NCBI GenBank assembly: GCA_040400005.1
Contig: JBBARC010000001.1
Coordinates: forward strand, 1 to 64,000
DNA: 64,000 nt
Source: JBBARC01 sp040400005
GTDB lineage: Bacteria; Pseudomonadota; Alphaproteobacteria; Acetobacterales; Acetobacteraceae
Direction: 5' to 3'
How positions within the stretch are numbered: position 1 is the stretch's first letter; every line of letters starts with the position of its first letter. A model generated the notes under the pieces. The model had not been told where the DNA came from, made no database searches, and saw only the letters and a program-made list of their open reading frames with translations. Position numbers and translations under genes: made by a program. Positions 53,934 through 62,060 of this stretch are shown here, one piece after another.

Positions 53934-56627
53934 ATGAAGATGACCGGCACGGATAGTTTAAAGACGCGCGCGCAGCTTACCGCCGGGGGCAAGACCTACA
54001 CGTATTTTTCGATCCCCGCGGCGGAGAAGACCATCGGCGATGTTTCGCGCCTGCCGGTGAGTTTAAAAGTGCTGCTGGAAAACGTGCTGCGGTTTGAGGA
54101 CGGGGTGAGTTATTCGGTGGACGATGCCCGTGCGGTGGCGAACTGGCTGCCGGGTGGGCAGAGCACGCAGGAAGTGCCGTTTCGCCCGGCGAGGATTTTG
54201 ATGCAGGATTTTACCGGCGTGCCGGCGGTGGTGGATTTGGCCGCCATGCGCGACGGCATTTTGAAACTGTCGGGCGATCCGCAAAAGGTGAACCCGTTGG
54301 TGCCGGTGGATTTGGTGATTGACCATTCGGTGATGGTGGATTTCTTCGGCCACGCTGACAGCTTGCAGAAGAACGTTGAAGTAGAGTTTGAACGTAATGG
54401 CGAGCGTTATGCGTTTTTGCGCTGGGGCCAGGAAGCGTTTCAGAATTTTCGCGTGGTGCCGCCGGGTGCGGGTATCTGCCACCAAGTGAATTTGGAATAT
54501 CTTTCGCAAGCGGTGTGGACAGCGCAGGAAGGTAGCGAGACGCTAGCGTATCCCGATACGCTGTATGGCACCGATAGCCACACCACGATGGTGAACGGCA
54601 TGGGTGTGCTGGGCTGGGGGGTTGGCGGTATTGAGGCCGAGGCCGCCATGCTGGGGCAGCCGATTGCCATGCTGATACCCGATGTGATTGGCTTTAAATT
54701 TACCGGCAAATTGCCGGAAGGCGCGACCGCGACCGATCTGGTGCTGACGGTAACGCAGATGCTGCGACGCAAGGGTGTTGTTGGCAAGTTTGTGGAATTT
54801 TATGGGCCAGCGCTGGATCATTTGCCGGTGGCCGATCGTGCGACGATTGCCAACATGGCGCCAGAATACGGTGCGACCTGCGGGTTTTTCCCGGTGGACA
54901 GTCTGACCATTGAGTATTTGCGGCTAACCGGGCGCGATGAAGATCGCATTGCCCTGGTGGAAGCGTATTCTAAGGTGCAGGGCATGTTTCGCGATGCCAG
55001 CAGTGTGGACCCGGTATTTACCGATACGCTGGAACTGGATTTGGCGACCGTTGTGCCCAGCCTTGCCGGGCCGAAGCGGCCACAGGATCGGGTGGCGCTG
55101 AGCGATGCTTCCACCGCATTATTGGCGGAATTGGAAACTGGCCAGGGCATTAAGGCGGCCGATGTTGCCAAGCGCGTGGCGGTTGCCGGCCGCGCCCACG
55201 ATATTGGCAACGGCGATGTGGTGATTGCGGCGATTACCAGCTGCACCAACACATCTAACCCCTATGTTATGGTGGCGGCCGGCCTAGTTGCGCGTAAAGC
55301 GCGCGCACTGGGGCTGCACCCAAAACCGTGGGTGAAAACATCGCTGGCGCCAGGATCGCAGGTGGTAACGGAGTATTTGGAAACTGCCAATTTGCAGACC
55401 GATCTGGATGCGCTTGGCTTTAACACCACGGGCTATGGCTGTACCACGTGCATTGGCAATTCTGGCCCGCTGGACGAGCCGATTGTGGATGCGATTGAGG
55501 GCGAAAAGCTGGTCGTGGTATCGGTGCTTTCGGGCAACCGCAATTTTGAAGGCCGGGTGCACGCCAACGTGCGGGCCAATTACCTGGCAAGCCCACCGCT
55601 GGTGGTGGCGTATTCGCTGCTGGGCAATATGCGCGAAGATATCACTACCGCACCGCTCGGCGTGGGCAGCAATGGCAGCCCGGTGTATTTGAAAGATGTT
55701 TGGCCTAGCAACAAGGAAGTTGCCGATACGGTGGCAGCTTGCGTCAACCGCGGGCAGTTTTTGGATCGCTATTCGGTGGTGACCAAGGGCACGCCGGAGT
55801 GGCAGGCGCTAAAAGTGGAAACCGGTAGCGAGACTTATCGGTGGAATGATGGCTCCACTTACGTGAAAAACCCGCCGTATTTTGAAGGGATCACCATGGA
55901 CCCCGGCACGCGCGGCGATGTGCATGGTGCGCGGGTGCTGGGTTTGTTGGGCGATAACATCACCACCGATCATATCTCGCCGGCGGGGAATATCAAAAAA
56001 TCTTCCCCCGCGGGTGAGTATTTGGGTGAACACCAGGTGCTGGCGCAGGATTTTAACAGCTATGGGTCGCGCCGCGGTAACCACGAAGTGATGATGCGCG
56101 GCACGTTTGCCAATATCCGCATTAAAAACGAAATGGCCCCCGGCACCGAAGGCGGTGTTACCACGCATTACCCTAGCGGCGATGTGCTGCCGATTTATGA
56201 TGCGGCGATGCGCTACAAAGCGGCCGGCACGCCGTTGATGGTGTTTGGCGGCAAGGAATACGGCATGGGCAGCTCACGCGACTGGGCCGCCAAGGGCACC
56301 ATGCTACTGGGCATTGCGGCGGTTGTGGCGGAAAGCTTTGAGCGTATTCATCGCAGCAATCTGGTGGGCATGGGGGTGCTGCCGCTGGTGTTTAAGGATG
56401 GCGCCACCCGGCATTCGCTGAACCTGCGCGGTGATGAGGTGATTGATATTCTGGGGCTGGCTGATTTGCACCCGCGGATGGATTTGACCCTGCGCATTAC
56501 ACGGGCCGATGGCACGGTTGATGATGTGGCCGTGCTGTGCCGAGTGGATACGCTGGACGAGGTGAATTACTACCGGCACGGCGGTATTTTGCCGTATGTG
56601 CTGCGCGGGATGGCGCGGGCTGGGTAG
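53934..56627 (+). CDS. acnA: Aconitate hydratase A
   Basis: AcnA interconverts citrate and isocitrate in the TCA cycle. The 897 residues contain the substrate motif DSHTTMVNGMGVLGWGVGGIEAE (in parts), the cluster ligands in TSCTNTSNP (about Cys437) and YGCTTCIGN (about Cys503 and Cys506), and the swivelling C-terminal domain with MGSSRDWAAKGT. ATG 53934 gives MKMTGTDSLKTR; ATG 53940 is possible. Confidence 0.97.
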   Translation: MKMTGTDSLKTRAQLTAGGKTYTYFSIPAAEKTIGDVSRLPVSLKVLLENVLRFEDGVSYSVDDARAVANWLPGGQSTQEVPFRPARILMQDFTGVPAVVDLAAMRDGILKLSGDPQKVNPLVPVDLVIDHSVMVDFFGHADSLQKNVEVEFERNGERYAFLRWGQEAFQNFRVVPPGAGICHQVNLEYLSQAVWTAQEGSETLAYPDTLYGTDSHTTMVNGMGVLGWGVGGIEAEAAMLGQPIAMLIPDVIGFKFTGKLPEGATATDLVLTVTQMLRRKGVVGKFVEFYGPALDHLPVADRATIANMAPEYGATCGFFPVDSLTIEYLRLTGRDEDRIALVEAYSKVQGMFRDASSVDPVFTDTLELDLATVVPSLAGPKRPQDRVALSDASTALLAELETGQGIKAADVAKRVAVAGRAHDIGNGDVVIAAITSCTNTSNPYVMVAAGLVARKARALGLHPKPWVKTSLAPGSQVVTEYLETANLQTDLDALGFNTTGYGCTTCIGNSGPLDEPIVDAIEGEKLVVVSVLSGNRNFEGRVHANVRANYLASPPLVVAYSLLGNMREDITTAPLGVGSNGSPVYLKDVWPSNKEVADTVAACVNRGQFLDRYSVVTKGTPEWQALKVETGSETYRWNDGSTYVKNPPYFEGITMDPGTRGDVHGARVLGLLGDNITTDHISPAGNIKKSSPAGEYLGEHQVLAQDFNSYGSRRGNHEVMMRGTFANIRIKNEMAPGTEGGVTTHYPSGDVLPIYDAAMRYKAAGTPLMVFGGKEYGMGSSRDWAAKGTMLLGIAAVVAESFERIHRSNLVGMGVLPLVFKDGATRHSLNLRGDEVIDILGLADLHPRMDLTLRITRADGTVDDVAVLCRVDTLDEVNYYRHGGILPYVLRGMARAG

Positions 56628-56652
56628 GGGTTTGTTTGCCGGCGAGTAAGAA

Positions 56653-56735
56653 AGACAAGGCTGGTGGGGCGTCACGCGAAGGCGTGCTGCGCACGGGGCC
56701 GCCCCCCCCAGGCCCCCGGCAATTTTTTAATTGGG
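56653..56735. repeat. GC-rich dispersed repeat, family 2, copy 4 (left arm)
   Basis: GGCTGGTGGGGCG, an inserted CACGCGAAGGCGTGCTGCGC segment, then CCGCCCCCCC and GGCCCCCGGCAATT. It starts about 25 bases after the acnA stop and reads in the acnA sense, with a nested GCACGCCTTCGCGTG-type hairpin. Confidence 0.7.
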
Positions 56736-56841
56736 GGTGGATGGCGCGATGCTTGATCGGCAGTCGATGTTACGGTTGTCGAAATCCCTAAATTGACCCT
56801 AGGCTGCGGACATTCGGCTGGAAGCTATTTAGGACCCGCGA

Positions 56842-57255
56842 ATGCCTTGGTATCGCCACCTTTTTTCATTGAATGGGCGAACCTCACGCCGGGATTATTG
56901 GTGTTGGTTCCTCCTACCGGTACCTCTCTGTTGGCTCGTTTTGGTAGCGATCACGAGCCCGGACTGGTCGATGAGCCTGTTTTTCAGATCGCACGGATCG
57001 GATGCGGTAACCGTCTCGCTTAGCCCAGCATTCTATGCCCTGATGAGCATCCACATCTGGCTTGTGGTCTCTGGCGGTGTCAAACGGTTCCATGATCGGG
57101 GCCGCTCGGGCTGGTTCCTACTCGCCCACTTCATTCCGTTTGTCGGCGGGCTATGGGTGTTCGTCGAACTCGCCGTCTTGAGAGGAAAACCTGGGCCAAA
57201 TAGGTTTGGACCAGCACCTGGTTCGCCGCATTCGACTGAGCTTGTTGGACGCTGA
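56842..57255 (+). CDS. DUF805 membrane protein
   Basis: The 137 residues match DUF805: FSLNGRTSRRDYWCWFLLPVPL, about four membrane segments, and the signature VKRFHDRGRSGWFLLAHFIPFVG followed by GKPGPNRFGPAP. Function unknown. Its codon use is less GC-biased than its neighbours, hinting at transfer. Confidence 0.88.
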   Translation: MPWYRHLFSLNGRTSRRDYWCWFLLPVPLCWLVLVAITSPDWSMSLFFRSHGSDAVTVSLSPAFYALMSIHIWLVVSGGVKRFHDRGRSGWFLLAHFIPFVGGLWVFVELAVLRGKPGPNRFGPAPGSPHSTELVGR

Positions 57256-57314
57256 GATTAACTCAAGCAAAACGGCCCCTGGCGCGAACCGCATACCCAC
57301 CCCACACTGTGCTG

Positions 57315-58304
57315 ATGCCCTCGAAAACCTATCCCAAATCCAACCACTGCACCGGCACCCTGTTCCATAACGAAGATATAGGTGCCCTGCCCGACCGGCG
57401 TGGGCTGTGGCAGGTTTTGCGCTGGCGGCTGGCCGATCGGGCCCGCAATGGGCCGCAAAACGCCTGGCCCAAATGGGTGGTGGATCCGGTCTACCCAGCC
57501 CCCATCAAACCAGGGCCAGGCCAGGCAGCCATTACGTTCATTGGGCACGCCAGTTTTTTGGTGCGACTGCCGGGTGTTACTATGCTGCTGGACCCGATGT
57601 TTAGTGCCCGCTGTTCGCCAGTATCTGGCGTGGGGCCGCGGCGGGCCCGGGCGCCGGGGCTGCTGTTGCAAAACCTGCCGCCGATCGATGTGGTGATGGT
57701 GAGCCATAATCATTACGATCACGCCGACCTGCCCAGCCTGCGGGCTTTGCACAAAGCGCACCGGCCCAAAGTGGTGACCTTGCTGGGCAATGCCGGTTTG
57801 CTCGCCAAAGCCGGGCTTGACGCCACCGAGCTGGATTGGTGGAACGATACCAGTATTGGCGATTTGCGGATTACTGCGACGCCGGCACGGCATTTTTCGC
57901 GGCGCGGGGCGCGCGATGCCAACCGGGCGTTGTGGGGCGGGTTTATGCTGCACCATCCGGCCGGGCGCATTTTGTTTGCCGGCGATAGCGGTATGGGGCC
58001 GCATTGGGGGGAAATCGGCACGCGCTTGGGGGCACCCGATGTGGCGCTGCTGCCGATCGGTGCTTACGAGCCGCGCTGGTTGATGGCGCCGGTGCATATG
58101 AACCCAGAAGAAGCCGTGCAGGCGCATATTGATCTTGGTGCACGGAACAGCGTGGGCATGCATTTTGGCACGTTTCGGCTAACCGACGAGGCGATCGATG
58201 CGCCATTGCACGGGCTGCAACAGGCCTGCGCCGATGCCCGGGTGGATAATTTCACTGTCCTCGGGGTGGGCGAAACCCGGCTGTTTGATTTGACCGCGGC
58301 ATGA
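57315..58304 (+). CDS. MBL-fold hydrolase (NAPE-PLD/UlaG-like)
   Basis: A metallo-beta-lactamase fold of 329 residues: WVVDPVYPAP, ITFIGHASFLVRLPGVTMLLDPMF, the metal motif SHNHYDHADLPSL, LFAGDSGMGPHW and a late HFGTFRLTDE. The spacing resembles bacterial NAPE-PLD-like enzymes, which hydrolyse phospholipids or related phosphodiesters. ATG 57315 is chosen; a GTG lies two codons upstream. It overlaps the next gene by ATGA. Confidence 0.9.
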   Translation: MPSKTYPKSNHCTGTLFHNEDIGALPDRRGLWQVLRWRLADRARNGPQNAWPKWVVDPVYPAPIKPGPGQAAITFIGHASFLVRLPGVTMLLDPMFSARCSPVSGVGPRRARAPGLLLQNLPPIDVVMVSHNHYDHADLPSLRALHKAHRPKVVTLLGNAGLLAKAGLDATELDWWNDTSIGDLRITATPARHFSRRGARDANRALWGGFMLHHPAGRILFAGDSGMGPHWGEIGTRLGAPDVALLPIGAYEPRWLMAPVHMNPEEAVQAHIDLGARNSVGMHFGTFRLTDEAIDAPLHGLQQACADARVDNFTVLGVGETRLFDLTAA

Positions 58305-58828
58305 ACGCGTTTTGGCGATATGCCGCGCACCCCGACCCGTTGGTTGCAACCGGTAACCTGCTGGCGTTGATGCTGGGGGGCAATACACCGTTCTACCCGC
58401 TGTTTGTGTATGCGTTGGTGGGCAATGCGGCGTTCCCCCGCGCGTTTTGGGGGCTTTTGGTGCTGCCGGTTTTTATGGCGGTGCCGGCAGTGGCGCGGCG
58501 CGCGCCCCTAAGCGGGCGGGTGCTGCTGGTGGCGGCGGGCACCGCCAATACCGTGCTGTGCAGCTATGTTTATGGGATCGCCTCGGGGGTTTGGCTGTTT
58601 TTGGTGCCCTGCGCCGCCCTTGCCACGTTGCTGTTTAGGGTGGGCGAACGCCGGGCGCTGGTGCTGGCAGCCCTGCTGCCGATTGGCGCTTATATGCTAC
58701 TTACCGGCCGGTTTGGCCCGCAAACCGTTGGGTTTGGCGCGCTGTTTGGGCTGAACGCTGGCAGCACTGGCAGTTTGAGCCTGTTTATGGGGCTGGTTTT
58801 CTCGCGGCTGTATCAGCCGCGCGCCTAA
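58301..58828 (+). CDS. Hypothetical membrane protein
   Basis: Not recognised. The 175 residues have about five hydrophobic segments (LLALMLGGNTPFYPLFVYAL, AFWGLLVLPVFMAVPAVA, VLLVAAGTANTVLCSYVYGI, WLFLVPCAALATLLF, ALVLAALLPIGAYML). The ATG overlaps the MBL stop, so the two are co-translated and probably work together. Confidence 0.75.
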   Translation: MNAFWRYAAHPDPLVATGNLLALMLGGNTPFYPLFVYALVGNAAFPRAFWGLLVLPVFMAVPAVARRAPLSGRVLLVAAGTANTVLCSYVYGIASGVWLFLVPCAALATLLFRVGERRALVLAALLPIGAYMLLTGRFGPQTVGFGALFGLNAGSTGSLSLFMGLVFSRLYQPRA

Positions 58829-59062
58829 TAGCTTAGGCTTTCGCATGGCCGTCTGATCACCGCACGCCACTGCCACGCCGCTGCATTCGTACATCACAGC
58901 CGCCATCGCGTAAGGAACCACCGCAATTACCGCCACACGCACACCCAAGCCTCAGCCAGCCGCAGCCAAACCCACGGCCAAAAAGCGGGCGGTAAAAACG
59001 GACGCCACAAAAAGCCCGCCGCCGCCAAAGCCGCGCGGCCAGCACAGGCGCCGCGGCCGCTG

Positions 59063-59758
59063 GTGCACTTGGTCGACACTGCCGATTTTTCGGTGGACAT
59101 GCTACCCGGCCGCAGCAAAAGCGCCATCGTGTCGTTCGCCGCAGTCGGCCTGGCTGGCATGCCGCCGCAAGAATTTCGTCGCGCGTTGTCTGGCCAATCA
59201 CGGACGCTGTTCTTTGTGCGCGATAAACGAGGGCAGTGGTACAATGGTATTGATGCCCCGATTCTAACCGCGCTGAATGCCGAAATCAGCGCCCGCCGCA
59301 TTACCCAGGTGAGCGCGCTGGGGAATGCCATGGGCGGCTTTGCGGCCCTAGCCATGGCTGGGCGTATAAACAACTGCGACCGCGTGCTGGCCTTCAGCCC
59401 GCAAACCGCCATGCGGCCAGATCTGGTGCCGTTTGAACGCCGGTGGGCGGCCATGCGCGCAAAGATCACCGACTGGACGTTGCCCGATTGCGTGCCGCTG
59501 TTACGCCCTGGGATTGCCTACGTGGTGCTGGTGGGTGGCCGCGGTGCCGCCGATATCGCGCATATTGACCGGCTTACCAAAAGCTATGCGAACGTGGATA
59601 TTCGGGTGATCCCTACCATTGAGCATAATGTGGCAAAAACCCTACGCCCCGGCGGCGGTCTCCGCCGGCTGATCAACGCCGTGATCACCACGGGTAGCCC
59701 CCCCGATGACCCGACGCTCCCCCTGCAACGCTACGCCGATTGGCGGCGGAGCGTTTAA
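59063..59758 (+). CDS. Alpha/beta-hydrolase-like protein lacking the catalytic serine
   Basis: The 231 residues resemble an alpha/beta hydrolase used in glycan clusters: FFVRDKRGQWYNGID, then the nucleophile elbow ALGNAMGGFAALAMAG, where the usual Gly-Asn-Ser-Met-Gly-Gly has Ala (codon GCC) for the Ser, then FSPQTAMRPD and a late TIEHNVAKTLRPGG with the His position kept. It is therefore probably not a serine hydrolase. The start is a GTG; a Lys/Pro/Ala-rich open stretch upstream is in another frame and without an ATG, so a frameshifted N-terminus is possible. Confidence 0.65.
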   Translation: MHLVDTADFSVDMLPGRSKSAIVSFAAVGLAGMPPQEFRRALSGQSRTLFFVRDKRGQWYNGIDAPILTALNAEISARRITQVSALGNAMGGFAALAMAGRINNCDRVLAFSPQTAMRPDLVPFERRWAAMRAKITDWTLPDCVPLLRPGIAYVVLVGGRGAADIAHIDRLTKSYANVDIRVIPTIEHNVAKTLRPGGGLRRLINAVITTGSPPDDPTLPLQRYADWRRSV

Positions 59759-59936
59759 GGGGGCTTGGGCGGAAAAAGTAAGAAAGGCGAGGGGCTTTGC
59801 CCATGAACCTCACTCAGGACAGGGCCTTAGCGGGAACGACGGGCAGAGCGCTTACCTGGCTTTCTTTCCTCCTCCAAGGTCGTGGCGTTTGCACGGCGCG
59901 GGTGGGGCAAGGTAGTGTCTCTGGGCATAGAGAATT

Positions 59937-59954
59937 GCCGGATTCGCATCCGGC
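59937..59954. promoter_or_regulatory. Hairpin in the dnaN leader
   Basis: GCCGGAT-TCGC-ATCCGGC is a perfect 7-base stem ending 18 bases before the dnaN ATG, just ahead of the AGGGA ribosome site. It could affect initiation or mRNA stability. Confidence 0.5.
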
Positions 59955-59972
59955 CGCTTAGGGAACTGCTAG

Positions 59973-61097
59973 ATGAAGCTCAAAGTTGACCGCGCGACGT
60001 TGCTCAAGGCACTGGGTCATATTCAGAGCGTCGCCGAGAAGCGCAACACCATCCCCATCTTGGCGAATGTGCAGATCGCGGTGCGTGATGGCCGGCTGAC
60101 ATTGACTGCCACCGACATGGAAATCGCCATTGTCGAGGAGGTTGCAGCCAACAGCACGCGCAACGGGGCAACGACGGCACCGGCGGCAACGCTTTACGAA
60201 ATCATGCGTAAATTGCCGGAAGGTGCGGAAATTGAGCTGGAACATGCCGGTGGCGATTCGCAGTTGGCGTTACGCGCGGGTAAGTTTGGCACTAAGCTTG
60301 TGGTGCTGCCGGTAGAAGATTTCCCCAGCATGACCGCTGGGCAGTTGCCGCATCGGTTTCATTTGCCGGCGCTGGTGTTGCGCGGGTTGATTGATCGCAC
60401 CCGGTTTGCCATCAGCACTGAAGAAACCCGGTATTATCTCAACGGTATTTATTTTCACGCAACCACGCAGGACGGCACCAAATATCTGCGGGCGGTGGCA
60501 ACCGACGGGCATCGTTTAGCGCGGGTGCAGGAAGAATTGCCCGAAGGCGCTGAATCCATGCCGGGTGTTATTATCCCGCGCAAAACGGTTGGTGAATTGC
60601 GCAAATTGTTGGATGAAGCTACCGGCAGTGTTGAAATTGCGTTGTCGGATACGCGCATTCAATTCACCGTGGGGCCGATTACGCTGACCAGCAAATTGAT
60701 CGACGGCACGTTTCCCGAATACGAACGCGTTATTCCCAAAGATAACGATAAGATCATGCGTGTTGGCAAAAAAGATTTTGCTGCTGCAGTAGCACGCGTG
60801 TCGGCTATCAGCAGCGAGCGTTTGCGCCCGGTGAAAATGGCGTTGGAACGGGATTTGCTCACTTTGTCCGCTACCAGCCCAGACCAGGGCACTGCCAGCG
60901 AAGAGCTCGACGGCGATCGGGTTTCCTATGCAGCAGGCCCATTGGAAATTGGGTTTCAGGCGCGGTATTTAGCCGATATCACCGACCAGATTTCCGAAAC
61001 TGTTGAGTTTTCGTTTGCCGATGGTGCCGCCCCCACGGTTGTGCGCGATGCCGCTGATGATAGTGCGCTTTATGTGCTGATGCCGATGCGGGTTTAA
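59973..61097 (+). CDS. dnaN: DNA polymerase III sliding clamp
   Basis: The beta clamp encircles DNA and tethers polymerase III. The 374 residues show three similar domains, the start MKLKVDRATLLKALGHIQSVAEKRNTIPI in family form, VATDGHRLA, LIDGTFPEYERVIP and the C-terminal YVLMPMRV that forms part of the partner-binding pocket. dnaA, recF and gyrB are not next to it, so no origin is indicated here. ATG 59973 has AGGGA upstream. Confidence 0.97.
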   Translation: MKLKVDRATLLKALGHIQSVAEKRNTIPILANVQIAVRDGRLTLTATDMEIAIVEEVAANSTRNGATTAPAATLYEIMRKLPEGAEIELEHAGGDSQLALRAGKFGTKLVVLPVEDFPSMTAGQLPHRFHLPALVLRGLIDRTRFAISTEETRYYLNGIYFHATTQDGTKYLRAVATDGHRLARVQEELPEGAESMPGVIIPRKTVGELRKLLDEATGSVEIALSDTRIQFTVGPITLTSKLIDGTFPEYERVIPKDNDKIMRVGKKDFAAAVARVSAISSERLRPVKMALERDLLTLSATSPDQGTASEELDGDRVSYAAGPLEIGFQARYLADITDQISETVEFSFADGAAPTVVRDAADDSALYVLMPMRV

Positions 61098-61108
61098 GCT
61101 GGTAGCGA

Positions 61109-62057
61109 ATGCGGGAGGCGTGTTCCTAGGAAGGGGGAGCATGATGGATTGGTCAGAATCAACCGAACCGGTGCTGACAATTATGCCGCGTGGCCTGGTA
61201 CACGATGGCGGCAAGCTCAGCCCGGCCACAATTGTTGCGCAAAATCCTTTGCAATAGACATCGCGATACGGCAGTCTAGTTGCCACCGTTTACGGGCTTG
61301 GCTCGGCCGATGGCATTAATGAACGCGGCCTTGCGGCCCACATGCTGTTTTTCAACAGTGCCGATTTTGGTGCGCGCGATGTCTCGCGACCAGACCTGCA
61401 AGGCGGGCGGTAGGCGCAATATATGTTCGATCGCGCGACAACCGTTTCTCCCAGGCGATCGACCAGCTGGCCAATGTGGAGATTGTGCTGGCCGAAGCGC
61501 GTGGCAGCAAAACCAATGCGCATCTGGCGATAACAGATGCCACCGGCGATTCCGCCATTATTGAATATATCGGTGGCAAACTGGTGGTGCATCACGGCCA
61601 CGAGTATCGCGTGATGACCAACGACTCATCCTACGATCAGCAATTGGCTATGCTAGCTCAACAAGATTTTACGAAACCCACCAGCGATACAGTGGTTTCC
61701 GGCAACGTCAACCCTCGCGATCGCTTTGCTCGAGCGTCGTATTTTCTGGCAAGTTTATCGAAAGCCGAAAGACAACTTCATGGGGCGGCGGGCGGAGCGA
61801 TTGCGCGCAATGTATGGGTGCCATTCGGTGCGCTTTACAAAGGCTTTGGCATCTACAATACCGAGTAACGCACGGTGACAGATCTCACCAACAGGCTTTA
61901 TTATTTCGAGCTAACCACTAGCCCCAACAGGATCTGGGCCGATTTGAAAAAGATAGATTTTCAACTAGGTGCGCCGGTGATGGTGCTGCACCCCGATAAT
62001 TTAGATCTGAACGTCGACGTCACCAAGCGGTTCAAGCCTGCGCCACGCCCTTTCTAA
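61109..62057 (+). pseudogene. Broken linear amide C-N hydrolase (choloylglycine hydrolase/penicillin V acylase family)
   Basis: Fragments in order match this Ntn-hydrolase family: MMDWSESTEPVL, YGSLVATVYGLGSADG, NERGLAAHMLFFNS, AEARGSKTNAHLAI, EYIGGKLVVHHGHEY, NPRDRFARASYFLA and FELTTSPNRIWADL. Damage: TAG at 61255 and at 61411, each where relatives have Trp (TGG); a frameshift near 61440-61460; TAA at 61866 where Tyr is expected; and a shortened, frameshifted 5' end in which MREACS may still hold the N-terminal catalytic Cys. It cannot make a full enzyme. Confidence 0.9.
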
Positions 62058-62060
62058 AAC

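Noticed and set aside
57258..58163. Minus-strand frame opposite the MBL hydrolase
   Set aside because: No motif, low-complexity composition; the plus-strand gene has clear metal-binding motifs.
59937..60000. Replication origin near dnaN
   Set aside because: No dnaA, recF or gyrB neighbour and no cluster of DnaA-box-like sequences was seen.
61255..61413. Stop-codon recoding (amber read as Trp) in the hydrolase
   Set aside because: A frameshift, a TAA and a damaged 5' end in the same gene show decay; other genes use TAG as a normal stop.
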